Assembly (NCBI GenBank): GCA_002084865.1
Contig: NBMG01000070.1
Location: forward strand, 1 to 10,195
Source of the DNA: Candidatus Atribacteria bacterium 4572_76
GTDB lineage: Bacteria > Atribacterota > Phoenicimicrobiia > Phoenicimicrobiales > Phoenicimicrobiaceae
Reading direction: 5' to 3'
DNA length: 10,195 nucleotides
The position numbers and the translations under genes are program-made. Position 1 is the first letter of the stretch; every line of letters starts with the position of its first letter. Below the pieces are notes generated by a model. It was not told the DNA's origin and made no database searches. It was given only the letters and a program-made list of their open reading frames with translations. Of this stretch, positions 1 through 6,750 are shown piece after piece.

Positions 1-563
1 ATTATTAAGCTAATTATGGAAGCGATAGCTAAAGCAATTGCGGTAGCTAAAATAATTATTTTATGAAGATTACTAATATTTTCGTTCACTTCTGTTAGAG
101 GAAGGGAGAGTCGAACTATGCCAAGAGTCTGATTATTTTTAACAATAGGTATAGCAATATACAACATATCTATCTCTAAAGTAGAGCTATAACGGACACT
201 GTTTCCAATTTTACCTTGCAGAGCCTCTTTAATCTCTGGCCTATCGGCATGGTTTTCCATTAAAGCGGGATCTTTCTCTGAATCGCCTAAAACTATACCA
301 TTTATATCGATTATAGTAATTCTTGTTTCTAACTCTTTGCCCAAATCTTTAGTTTTTAATTTAATCTGAGATAGATTATTTGTAAACAGGTCATCCCCAA
401 GGATATTTGCAACTAAAGTAGCATTGGATTTGAGATTAGAGGAGAGATGGTTAATATAGAAGTTACGTAAAGAGATAATTGCCAATATTCCCGTAAAAGT
501 TACGCATATAATAATTATAATTATATAAGTAAAAAATAATTTCCAACTGATTTTTTTTATCAT
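1..563 (-). CDS. phoR: PhoR-like sensor histidine kinase, N-terminal part (runs off the left edge)
   Basis: Reading the minus strand from the ATG at 563-561 gives 187 residues open to the window edge. A membrane segment (about residues 10-31, rich in Ile) is followed by an extracytoplasmic domain (about 32-168) and a second membrane segment (from about 169). The extracytoplasmic part carries RITIIDINGIVLGDS (81-95) and then ENHADRPEIKEAL (103-115) and RYSSTLEIDMLYIAIPI (124-140), the signature of the PAS-like sensor domain of PhoR-type kinases. The HAMP, PAS, HisKA and HATPase domains must lie beyond the window. Its ATG overlaps the regulator's TGA (ATGA, 560-563), so the two are translationally coupled. 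Known role of the family: autophosphorylation and phosphotransfer to a PhoB/PhoP regulator, classically under phosphate limitation. The phosphate assignment is an inference from the sensor domain and the nearby Pho box-like array. Confidence 0.85.
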   Translation of the reverse strand, partial: MIKKISWKLFFTYIIIIIICVTFTGILAIISLRNFYINHLSSNLKSNATLVANILGDDLFTNNLSQIKLKTKDLGKELETRITIIDINGIVLGDSEKDPALMENHADRPEIKEALQGKIGNSVRYSSTLEIDMLYIAIPIVKNNQTLGIVRLSLPLTEVNENISNLHKIIILATAIALAIASIISLI

Positions 564-1261
564 ACTTCCTCTTTAAACCTGTATCCTACCCCTCTAATGG
601 TAATTATATAATCACTGTAGGTCAGCAGTTTCTGGCGTAGTCTTCTTATATGAACATCAACTGCTCTATCTACAATAAAACTCTCTTCCGCCCAGACCTG
701 ATTAAGCAGCTGCTCACGGGTAAAGACTTTTCCGGGATGGGAAGTTAAAAATTTTAATAATTTGAATTCGGTAGGGGTTAGATTTAAGGGTTGGTCTTTT
801 AGAGTAGCCTGATGTTTGCTTGAATCAATAACCAGGTCTTTGAATTTAATGATGTCTTTTTCTTTTAAGAGAGGGGAAATATTATTTTTTGCCCTACGCA
901 GTACAGCTTTTACCCGGGCTAATAATTCTCTTACCTTGAAGGGTTTGGTGATATAATCATCTGCCCCTAATTCCAAGCCCAATACTATGTCAGTTTCTTC
1001 TCCTTTGGCAGTAAGCATAATGATGGGGATGTAAGAGGTTTGGGGATTGTTTTTTAAGAATTTGCAAACATCTAAGCCATCTATTTCCGGAAGCATTAAA
1101 TCGAGGAGAATCAAATCCGGAAGTTCAGTTTTAACATTTTCCAAGCACTGTTCTCCGCTGAGGGCGGTACTTATCTTATATCCTTCTTTTCCCAAATTAT
1201 ATTGAAGAAGCTCAACTATATCTTTTTCATCATCTACCACTAATATCTTTTCTTTACTCAT
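560..1261 (-). CDS. phoB: PhoB/PhoP-like response regulator (OmpR/PhoB family)
   Basis: This is a full-length 233-residue regulator. The receiver domain spans about 1-120, with acidic pocket D10/D11, phospho-acceptor D54 in LILLDLMLPEIDG, switch T84 in IIMLTAK and K106 in YITKPF. The C-terminal winged helix (about 135-230) has LTPTEFKLLKFL and the recognition-helix region DRAVDVHIRRLRQKL (198-212), followed by IRGVGYRF, which is diagnostic of the OmpR/PhoB class. A GAGGA ribosome site sits about 8 nt before the ATG. The kinase gene follows with a 4-bp overlap. Upstream lies an 11-bp-phased direct repeat array suited to a tandem-binding PhoB-type protein, so autoregulation is likely. Family membership is certain; the Pho assignment rests on the partner kinase and the array, and other OmpR-type regulators (for example WalR) share this architecture. 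Confidence 0.9.
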   Translation of the reverse strand: MSKEKILVVDDEKDIVELLQYNLGKEGYKISTALSGEQCLENVKTELPDLILLDLMLPEIDGLDVCKFLKNNPQTSYIPIIMLTAKGEETDIVLGLELGADDYITKPFKVRELLARVKAVLRRAKNNISPLLKEKDIIKFKDLVIDSSKHQATLKDQPLNLTPTEFKLLKFLTSHPGKVFTREQLLNQVWAEESFIVDRAVDVHIRRLRQKLLTYSDYIITIRGVGYRFKEEV

Positions 1262-1318
1262 GAAAATTTCCTCAAGAGTCTAAAATAATTTCTGGGTTAA
1301 CATCGTCGAGTTTTAAAT

Positions 1319-1347
1319 ATTATAAACAATCAAAAAAATTAAAGCAA
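1319..1347 (-). promoter_or_regulatory. Candidate σ70 promoter for the phoB-phoR operon
   Basis: On the minus strand there is a perfect -10 TATAAT (1319-1324), 17 bp downstream of TTGCTT (1342-1347). It lies about 58 bp upstream of the phoB start. The -35 is weak, as expected for an activated promoter. The Pho box-like array begins about 40 bp further upstream, which is far for classical PhoB activation. Confidence 0.4.
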
Positions 1348-1388
1348 AATATTATTAAAAGTGCCTGTGTCTTATTGGAAAGTTTAGA

Positions 1389-1450
1389 CTGTCCAAAAAT
1401 TTCATTAAATCTTAATCTAAACTTAATCTTATCGTAATAATTTCAGAGTA
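1389..1450 (+). promoter_or_regulatory. Pho box-like array: six 7-bp units at 11-bp spacing
   Basis: Units read on the plus strand are CTGTCCA (1389), TTTCATT (1400), CTTAATC (1411), CTTAATC (1422), CGTAATA (1433) and CAGAGTA (1444). All start exactly 11 bp apart, and the five 4-bp spacers are pure A/T. The known PhoB site is two or more 7-bp CTGTCAT-like units separated by 4-bp A/T-rich spacers, which is the same geometry; the first unit is closest to that consensus and the third and fourth are identical to each other. The array lies between the divergent phoB and RRM genes and could serve either or both. The end units are degenerate, so the core is probably 1389-1439. Confidence 0.6.
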
Positions 1451-1467
1451 TCTTTAAATAAAAGATA
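1449..1467. repeat. Perfect 7-bp inverted repeat (TATCTTT/AAAGATA, 5-bp loop)
   Basis: The arms at 1449-1455 and 1461-1467 are perfectly complementary around AAATA. The repeat abuts the last unit of the Pho box-like array and lies between it and the RRM start. It could be an operator for another regulator. In such AT-rich DNA, chance is also possible. Confidence 0.3.
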
Positions 1468-1472
1468 TTAGA

Positions 1473-1499
1473 TTGGGATGAAATGCAAAGATGTATAAT
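1473..1499 (+). promoter_or_regulatory. Candidate promoter of the RRM gene
   Basis: A perfect TATAAT (1494-1499) lies 36 bp before the RRM start codon. The nearest -35-like hexamer is TTGGGA (1473-1478) with a short 15-bp spacer, so the core promoter looks activator-dependent or cold/stress-type rather than strong constitutive. The Pho box-like array ends about 43 bp upstream of the -10. Confidence 0.35.
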
Positions 1500-1534
1500 A
1501 AATGATTTAAATATTTTTTAAAGGGGGCATAAAA

Positions 1535-1792
1535 ATGCAAGTAAGAACACTTTATGTAAGAAATTTCAAACATTCTACCGAGGACTATAAGCTAAATAAA
1601 TTGTTTTCCAATTACGGTAAAGTCAAGCAAATAAATATAATTAGAGGTAGAGATTTTGGGTTTGTGGAAATGTCTAATACAGAAGAGGCTGAAAGAGCAA
1701 AAAAGGCATTGGACAATTACTGTTTCGAAGGACGATTTTTGAAAGTTGATGAAGCCTGGCCGCTTAGGGATATTAGGATAATCAACAATTAA
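1535..1792 (+). CDS. Small RRM-domain RNA-binding protein
   Basis: This 85-residue protein is essentially one RNA recognition motif. RNP2 is LYVRNF (6-11) and RNP1 is RDFGFVEM (39-46), so the RNA-stacking aromatics Y7, F41 and F43 are present. RNP1 has Asp40 where Gly is usual. The remaining β-α elements follow (EEAERAKKALDNYCFEGRFLKV, with the β4 strand at FLKVDEA). There is almost no tail, unlike the Gly- or Arg-rich tails of cyanobacterial Rbp proteins. A strong AAAGGGGG ribosome site precedes the ATG. Stand-alone RRM proteins in bacteria are often linked to cold or stress responses and mRNA binding; its role here is unknown. It is divergent from phoB, across the Pho box-like array. Confidence 0.85.
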   Translation: MQVRTLYVRNFKHSTEDYKLNKLFSNYGKVKQINIIRGRDFGFVEMSNTEEAERAKKALDNYCFEGRFLKVDEAWPLRDIRIINN

Positions 1793-1812
1793 TCTAATAA
1801 AAAAACTACAGC

Positions 1813-1962
1813 CGAGACCCTCTGGCAAAACAACCCCACGATCCCGATATCGCAGCACTCATGAAGGTTTGCGATGTGCATAATATCCCATTAGCTACTA
1901 ATTTATCTTCCGCTGAAATTCTTCTTAGAGGAATAATTGAACAAGCAGAGAAAAAGAAATAA
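1813..1962 (+). pseudogene. mgsA: 3' remnant of methylglyoxal synthase gene
   Basis: The 49 sense codons from 1813 to the TAA at 1960-1962 encode RDPLAKQPHDPDIAALMK, then VCDVHNIPLATNLSSAEILL, then RGIIEQAEKKK. This is the C-terminal third of MgsA, including the DPL Asp and the catalytic-region PHDPD motif (E. coli equivalents about D91, H98, D101). The preceding codons (AAA AAC TAC AGC) do not look like MgsA and an in-frame TAA sits at 1798-1800, so roughly the first 85-90 residues, including the phosphate-binding and N-terminal catalytic part, are absent and no start is available. MgsA converts dihydroxyacetone phosphate to methylglyoxal and phosphate; this remnant cannot. It begins about 20 bp after the RRM stop, so the break removed everything between. 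Confidence 0.85.
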
Positions 1963-2056
1963 ACAACGAAGAAAATCGACCACTCTTCCATCCCCATATT
2001 TAAACGAAATAATTTTTATTTAAAATTTTTAAACAAAAAAAGGATTTTTGAATAAT

Positions 2057-2084
2057 TTGTAGTATAGTGTAAAAAGAATATAAA
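2057..2084 (+). promoter_or_regulatory. Possible promoter of the amidohydrolase/transporter cluster
   Basis: TTGTAG (2057-2062), a 16-bp spacer and TATAAA (2079-2084) lie about 55 bp before the ATG at 2140. The surrounding DNA is very AT-rich, so similar matches are expected by chance; position is the main support. Confidence 0.3.
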
Positions 2085-2139
2085 AGATAAATTAGACACA
2101 TTTACAAAACTAAAAATATTAAGGGAAGTGTGGCTTATA

Positions 2140-2231
2140 ATGAAATATGATTTTTTATTTAAAGACGGGCGAGAATAATAGATACTCATTGTCATATTGC
2201 CAGGCCGAAGGCTAAAGGAGCAGGTTACCGA
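2140..2231 (+). pseudogene. 5' end of the amidohydrolase gene, cut off by a deletion/frameshift
   Basis: The ATG at 2140, with AAGGGAAG upstream, opens MKYDFLFKDGRE and stops at TAA 2176-2178. MKYDFLFKDG is the usual first β-strand of a composite-domain amidohydrolase, which should continue for about 45-50 more residues before the metal-binding HxH. Instead, from about 2172 a different frame reads RIIDTHCHIARPKAKGAGYR and runs straight into the long frame at 2232. So the original start and the HxH metal motif (the HCH in DTHCH) are both still here, but the intervening segment is missing and the frame is broken. The frame that carries HCH has a stop at 2160-2162 and no ATG, GTG or TTG between that stop and 2232. 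Confidence 0.8.
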
Positions 2232-3425
2232 ATGTTAATAAACACTGGAGTGACTACTGCTTTCGATTTCGAAGGGCCAATAGAAGTAATTAAACAGGAG
2301 ATAGTTAAATATGGATGTGGGATTAATGTAGCAGTTTTAGAAGCAATCTATCCCGAAGATGGCATAAAAAGTAAAAATCCTCCGGTTGAAGAATTAAAAA
2401 AAATTATTAAAAAAAATTTAGATAACGGGGCAATTGGAATAAAAATATTAGGAGGGCATTATCCGCTCACCCCGGAAGCTACTTATAATATTTTCCAAAT
2501 AACTCATCAGGAGAAAGGTTATATGGGATTTCATGTAGGAACCACTGAAACAGGTAGTAATATTCTGGGTGTAAAAGAGGCAGTTAAACTGAGCGAAGGG
2601 AAACCTTTACATATTGCCCATGTTAATGCTTATTGTCGTGGCTATATAGAAGATCCTTTATTGGAACTAAAAATAGTTATGGATATTCTTAAAAAATCAC
2701 CTAATATTATTTCTGAAAGTCATTTAGCCATACACAATGCTTGTTATGGGGGGATTAATGAGAATGGCGTGCCAAGAAGTTATGTACTCCGTAACGCGTT
2801 AAGGGCTAAGGGATATCAAGTAAGTAAAGAGGGATTAGAAGAGGCTCTTCGGGTAAAATATGCAGGTGTATATGCTTTACGGGGTAGTAAAATGAAATAT
2901 ATTTATGGTGATGAGGCAATTAATTATTGGAAAGAACATGACTACAAAGTTGGCATTTGCTTTCCCATTAATCGTAGGAGGGCTGCCGAAGTATGTGTTA
3001 CAGAAAGGGATAATAAAGGCAATTTTGTGGTAGATGCCATTAGTAGTGATGCCGGAGCAATACCGAGAAATTGCATTCTTGCTCACGGTTTACCATTGGT
3101 TCGTTTTTGTGCCTTGACTTTAAGTGAACTGGTTCAAAAAATAAGTTTAACCCCTTCACGAATGTTGGGGTTAAAGAATAAAGGCCATTTATCTATCGGA
3201 GCAGATGCTGATATTACTGTTTTCGATCCGGATAATGCTAAAGTTGAAATTGTGTTGATAAAGGGAAAAGTATGTATGGTCTCTGGAATTATTTTCAATA
3301 ACCCCGGTAGATTAATAGTTACACAAAGAGGAGCAAATAGATTTAAAAAACAGGAAATACCTTTGGAGGTGATTGATTTAGAGGACAGTTTATTTTTAAA
3401 AGGGAAGAGAGGTGAAGATAAATAG
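2232..3425 (+). CDS. Amidohydrolase (D-aminoacylase/dihydroorotase-like), N-terminally disrupted
   Basis: The 397-residue open frame covers most of a TIM-barrel metal-dependent amidohydrolase and the returning composite β-domain. Visible ligands are probable carboxylated Lys K71 (GAIGIKILGG), H101 (YMGFHVGTTETGS), H127/H130 (LHIAHVNAY) and catalytic D273 (AISSDAGAIP). The C-terminal signature LTPSRMLGLKNKGHLSIGAD followed by ADITVFDPDNA is classic. The first metal motif (HCH) is encoded just upstream, outside this frame's first ATG, so a protein starting at 2232 would lack two ligands and the N-terminal β-domain and is probably inactive. The family hydrolyses amide bonds of N-acylated or D-amino acids, hydantoins and similar compounds; next to a peptide-type transporter it would process the imported substrate. 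59 bp separate it from the binding-protein gene. If re-initiation or a sequencing error restores the frame it could be functional, but the missing segment argues against that. Confidence 0.75.
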   Translation: MLINTGVTTAFDFEGPIEVIKQEIVKYGCGINVAVLEAIYPEDGIKSKNPPVEELKKIIKKNLDNGAIGIKILGGHYPLTPEATYNIFQITHQEKGYMGFHVGTTETGSNILGVKEAVKLSEGKPLHIAHVNAYCRGYIEDPLLELKIVMDILKKSPNIISESHLAIHNACYGGINENGVPRSYVLRNALRAKGYQVSKEGLEEALRVKYAGVYALRGSKMKYIYGDEAINYWKEHDYKVGICFPINRRRAAEVCVTERDNKGNFVVDAISSDAGAIPRNCILAHGLPLVRFCALTLSELVQKISLTPSRMLGLKNKGHLSIGADADITVFDPDNAKVEIVLIKGKVCMVSGIIFNNPGRLIVTQRGANRFKKQEIPLEVIDLEDSLFLKGKRGEDK

Positions 3426-3484
3426 TTTAAACATTTTAAGTTTAATAATCGCTTAATTAGAAAAATCAAAGGAGGTAATTAAAT

Positions 3485-5020
3485 ATGAAAAATAAATTCT
3501 TGTTAGGTTTAATTCTCACCTTATGCATCATGATGTTGTTTGTAACCTCTTCTGCTGCTGAAGCAAAAATGGGGGGAGTTTTAAAAGTAGTAATTGATGC
3601 AGATCCCCCAACTCTTGACCCACATGCTTCCAGTACAACTTTAGTCTTCGTAGTCGGATACCATATGTTTGAAGGCTTATATTCCTTAGATGAAAATTTA
3701 AATCCTATTCCTATGCTGGCTGCTGATTTACCGGAAATAAGTGATGATAAACTTGTTTATACTATCAAACTAAGACCGGGTTTAAAGTTTCACAATGGTA
3801 AAGATGTTACCGCAGAGGATGCGGTTGCTTCGGTAAAGCGTTGGGGTAAGATGAGTAAATATGGGAAAAGTCTGTTTAAGAATGTTACTTCTATTGAAGC
3901 TAAAGACCCATTAACCATTGAACTAAAACTTACCAAGCCTACCGGAATTACTTTAGTTTCTCTGGCTATGCCTAACGGTGGCGCCTTTATTTACCCTAAG
4001 GATATTTGTGAAAAATATCCTGATAAACCGGTGGAAGAATACCTTGGAACAGGCCCCTTCAAATTTGTAGAGTGGAAACCTCACCAATATATTAAGATGG
4101 TCCGCTTTGAAGATTACAAGCCCGTTGAATTTCCTACCAATGGTTTTGGCGGTAAAAAAGTAGCCTACGTTGATGAACTTCAGTTTATTCCTATCTCAGA
4201 TGAAGCGGTTCGTTTAACCAGCGTTGAAGGCGGAGAATATGATTTTGCCGACTTTGTACCGGTAGATGAATATAATCGGCTTAAAGATCATCCTGATATT
4301 CAAGCATTACCTTCTGCTCCCAGAGCCTGGTTTGCCTTTCAATTTAATAAACGAGCGGGGATAATGAGTAATGTGAAGATGCGTGAAGCCTTTTTAACTG
4401 CTCTGGATATGGGCCCAATTTTAGCTGCCGGATACGGAGATGAAGCATTCTGGAGATTAGATCCCAGTATTATGTTAAAAGAGCAAATCTGGTGGTCTGA
4501 TGTAGGTAAAGAGAAATATAATCAAGGGGATATTGAAAAAGCTAAAAAACTTTTGGAGGAAGCCGGATATAAAGGAGAAGAGATTGTTTGGATGTCAGGT
4601 CGACTTGAATACAATTTATCTTTAGCTGCTAAAAATCAATTAGAAAAAGCTGGCTTTAATATTGATTTGCAAGCTATGGAATGGGCTACTCTGGCAGATA
4701 GGCGAAAAAACCCGGAATTATGGGATATATTTAGTACAGGTATGACTACCAAACCTGACCCCACCATGTTTACTCCATTGAATCCAGCCTATGCTGGCTG
4801 GTGGGAAAGTCCAAAGCTTATTGAATTAATGGACAAATTAGCAACTGAAACTGATTTTGATAAACGATATAAGCTGATGGAGGAAATTCAAGAACTTTTC
4901 TATACCGAGATTCCCACTATTAAAGTAGGCGATTATGCGAATTTTAGAATAGCGTCTAAAAATGTTAAAGGTTTTAAAAATATGAATGAAATATTCTTCT
5001 GGAATGTATGGAAAGAGTGA
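3485..5020 (+). CDS. ABC transporter solute-binding protein, family 5 (peptide/nickel/opine type)
   Basis: This 511-residue protein appears full length for the DppA/OppA family. The signal peptide is MKNK, then a hydrophobic core (5-20) and TSSAAEA; cleavage after A27 is likely. Cys14 lies inside the core and is not a good lipobox, so it looks secreted into the periplasm or anchored by the peptide rather than a standard lipoprotein. Family hallmarks are GGVLKVVIDADPPTLDPH (30-47), LRPGLKFHNGKDVTAEDAV (97-114), EEYLGTGPFKFVEWKP in the middle and the C-terminal lobe with TTKPDPTMF and EEIQELFYTEIPTI. An AAAGGAGG ribosome site gives a strong start. It captures substrate for the two permeases that follow. 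The ligand cannot be read from sequence; the amidohydrolase neighbour hints at acylated or D-configured amino acids or peptides. Confidence 0.93.
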   Translation: MKNKFLLGLILTLCIMMLFVTSSAAEAKMGGVLKVVIDADPPTLDPHASSTTLVFVVGYHMFEGLYSLDENLNPIPMLAADLPEISDDKLVYTIKLRPGLKFHNGKDVTAEDAVASVKRWGKMSKYGKSLFKNVTSIEAKDPLTIELKLTKPTGITLVSLAMPNGGAFIYPKDICEKYPDKPVEEYLGTGPFKFVEWKPHQYIKMVRFEDYKPVEFPTNGFGGKKVAYVDELQFIPISDEAVRLTSVEGGEYDFADFVPVDEYNRLKDHPDIQALPSAPRAWFAFQFNKRAGIMSNVKMREAFLTALDMGPILAAGYGDEAFWRLDPSIMLKEQIWWSDVGKEKYNQGDIEKAKKLLEEAGYKGEEIVWMSGRLEYNLSLAAKNQLEKAGFNIDLQAMEWATLADRRKNPELWDIFSTGMTTKPDPTMFTPLNPAYAGWWESPKLIELMDKLATETDFDKRYKLMEEIQELFYTEIPTIKVGDYANFRIASKNVKGFKNMNEIFFWNVWKE

Positions 5021-5035
5021 CAAGAAAATAGTTAA

Positions 5036-5082
5036 AAATTTAGAAGTCGGATATAAGATAACTGTATCCGACTTCTAAATTT
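5036..5082 (+). promoter_or_regulatory. 18-bp perfect stem-loop between binding-protein and permease genes
   Basis: The left arm 5036-5053 and right arm 5065-5082 are perfectly complementary over 18 bp around an 11-nt loop, starting 15 nt after the stop codon. No U-run follows directly. In binding-protein transporter operons, such intercistronic hairpins commonly protect the upstream mRNA from 3' decay, or partly terminate transcription, giving much more binding protein than permease. The same role is inferred here. Confidence 0.7.
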
Positions 5083-5121
5083 AAATTAAAGTTGAAAGTA
5101 TTTTAGAAATGAGGAATATAG

Positions 5122-5829
5122 TTGACTAATTATATACTAAAAAGAATTTTAGCCTTAATCCCCATTATGTTCATTGTTGGACTCTTTGTTTTTTTTATCA
5201 TACATCTAATACCTGGTAATCCGGCCGCTATGATGTTAGGTCCTGAAGCAACTCCCGAAGAAATTGATGCTTTTTCCAGGTCGATGGGTTTAGACCGGCC
5301 AATTCCCATTCAATTTGTAGAATGGATCTCTAATATAGTTAAAGGGGATTTTGGTACGTCTCTTTTTTTTCAGGGGCAGCAAGTTACCAAAGTAGTGTTC
5401 GAACACTTCAAAGTAACCCTAACTTTAACTGTTTTAGGAGTTGTTTTAGCCATTATTTTAGGGATAACAACCGGGGTAATAGCTGCTATTAATCATAATA
5501 ATATTTTAGATAGAATAATAATGATTATAACTTCAGCAGGAGTTTCTATCCCGAATTTTTGGTTAGGTTTTGGACAAACCTCACTAATTGCCAGAATGAC
5601 CAGGTCTAATATGTTAGAAGTTTTAAGAAGTGATTATGTTAGAACAGCAAAGGCTAAAGGTTTATCAGAGTTAATGGTAAATTATAAGCATGCTTTAAAG
5701 AATGTTTTAATTCCGGTTATCACTATTATCGGGCTTTCTTTTGCTAATCTGATGGGCGGAGCAGTGGTAACCGAGCAAATTTTCAATATTCCCGGATTGA
5801 TCCCCGAATTGAATATTAAGAGGTGCTAA
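5122..5829 (+). CDS. DppB-type ABC permease, internally deleted and C-terminally frameshifted (likely pseudogene)
   Basis: The start is TTG with GAGGA about 7 nt upstream, opening MTNYILKRILALIPIMFIVG, typical for DppB. At 235 residues it is well short of the usual 305-340. Two gaps are visible. At residues 148-152, IPNFWLG runs straight into FGQTSLIARMTRSNML; the intervening membrane segment and periplasmic loop (about 40-45 residues) are missing in frame. At residue 226, NIPGL is followed by IPELNIKRC, whereas another frame at 5799-5819 reads DPRIEY then TAA, the normal end of these permeases, so about 45-50 residues with the last membrane segment are lost with a frameshift. The EAA loop (DYVRTAKAKGLSELMVNYKH, 171-190) that contacts the ATPase survives. 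GAGGTG after the vestigial TAA is the dppC ribosome site. Transport function is unlikely. Confidence 0.85.
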   Translation: MTNYILKRILALIPIMFIVGLFVFFIIHLIPGNPAAMMLGPEATPEEIDAFSRSMGLDRPIPIQFVEWISNIVKGDFGTSLFFQGQQVTKVVFEHFKVTLTLTVLGVVLAIILGITTGVIAAINHNNILDRIIMIITSAGVSIPNFWLGFGQTSLIARMTRSNMLEVLRSDYVRTAKAKGLSELMVNYKHALKNVLIPVITIIGLSFANLMGGAVVTEQIFNIPGLIPELNIKRC

Positions 5830-6720
5830 ATGGCAGATTTAATTTCATTAGAAAATAATGCAAACACCATGCAAAAAAAGGATAAAGAAAATTTTTTTTC
5901 ACGGTTTAAAATTTTCTACCGAAATGGTGCGGTTTTGTTTGGAATAATAATTCTTTGTTTGTTAGTTGTTGTTGCCATTATTGCTCCCGTAATAGCGCCT
6001 TATGAACCGGGAGAGATGGATCCCGGGATTAGATTACAGAACCCGGACAAAGATTTTATATTTGGGACAGACCGTTTTGGCAGAGATCTTTTTAGTAGAG
6101 TTGTTTTTGGTTCACGAATATCTTTGGTAGTAGGAGTAAGTGTTCTTTTTTTCACTACTTTATTTGGTTCAATTCTTGGACTACTGGCTGGTTTTTCTCG
6201 TAAGGTCGATGAAATATTAATGCGTATTTTAGATGCCTTTATGGCTTTTCCTTCTATTATCTTAATGATTACCATGATGGCAGTTTTGGGTTCTAATCTA
6301 AGCAATGTTATTATTGCTCTTATTATAGTTTACACCCCTCGTATGACCCGGGTGGTAAGAAGTGCAGTTTTGGTGCAGATGGAACTGGAGTATGTGGAAG
6401 CAGCTCGGGCATTAGGAGCCGGTAATTTAAGGATTGCTGTTTTACATGTTTTTCCTAATTGTGTAGCCCCTATTATTATTCAAGGTACTATGATTTTTGC
6501 TTATTCTATACTATCTGAAGCAAGCCTTAGTTTTTTAGGGGTAGGTATACCGCCCGAAATTCCCAGCTGGGGAAATATTCTTAGCGGGGGAAAAGTTTTC
6601 CTCCGTAGAGCCCCCTGGATAAGTTTTTTCCCGGGTTTAACTATAGCTATCTGCGTTTTAGGGATTAATATGTTAGGAGATGGTTTGAGAGATGTCTTAG
6701 ACCCAAGATTGAGAAAATAA
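5830..6720 (+). CDS. DppC-type ABC transporter permease
   Basis: This 296-residue protein is full length for the OppC/DppC family. It has a short cytoplasmic N-terminus, a first membrane segment (about 35-57), the periplasmic FGTDRFGRDLFSRVVFGSRI signature (78-97), further membrane segments, and the EAA coupling loop EAARALGAGNLRIAVLHVFPN (190-210) that docks onto the ATPase. It ends with DGLRDVLDPRLRK, the normal terminus. The ATG is directly after the preceding ORF's stop, with GAGGTG 5-10 nt upstream. It pairs with the DppB-type partner, which is damaged, and no ATPase genes follow, so this locus alone cannot make a working transporter; components would have to come from elsewhere in the genome. 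Confidence 0.93.
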   Translation: MADLISLENNANTMQKKDKENFFSRFKIFYRNGAVLFGIIILCLLVVVAIIAPVIAPYEPGEMDPGIRLQNPDKDFIFGTDRFGRDLFSRVVFGSRISLVVGVSVLFFTTLFGSILGLLAGFSRKVDEILMRILDAFMAFPSIILMITMMAVLGSNLSNVIIALIIVYTPRMTRVVRSAVLVQMELEYVEAARALGAGNLRIAVLHVFPNCVAPIIIQGTMIFAYSILSEASLSFLGVGIPPEIPSWGNILSGGKVFLRRAPWISFFPGLTIAICVLGINMLGDGLRDVLDPRLRK

Positions 6721-6750
6721 AAACCAATTTTCCCTATAAATGAAGGCTTA

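Noticed and set aside
1592..1997. Minus-strand open frames of 88 and 63 codons across the RRM and mgsA remnant
   Set aside because: They are antisense to clear RRM and MgsA coding sequence, have Cys/Phe-rich unnatural composition and lack ribosome sites.
2877..3469. Minus-strand frames of 69 and 111 codons within the amidohydrolase
   Set aside because: They are antisense to a well-supported conserved frame and carry no recognisable domain.
6000..6305. 101-codon minus-strand frame inside the DppC-type gene
   Set aside because: It is a shadow of an obvious permease frame, with low-complexity Lys/Pro-rich translation and no start signals.
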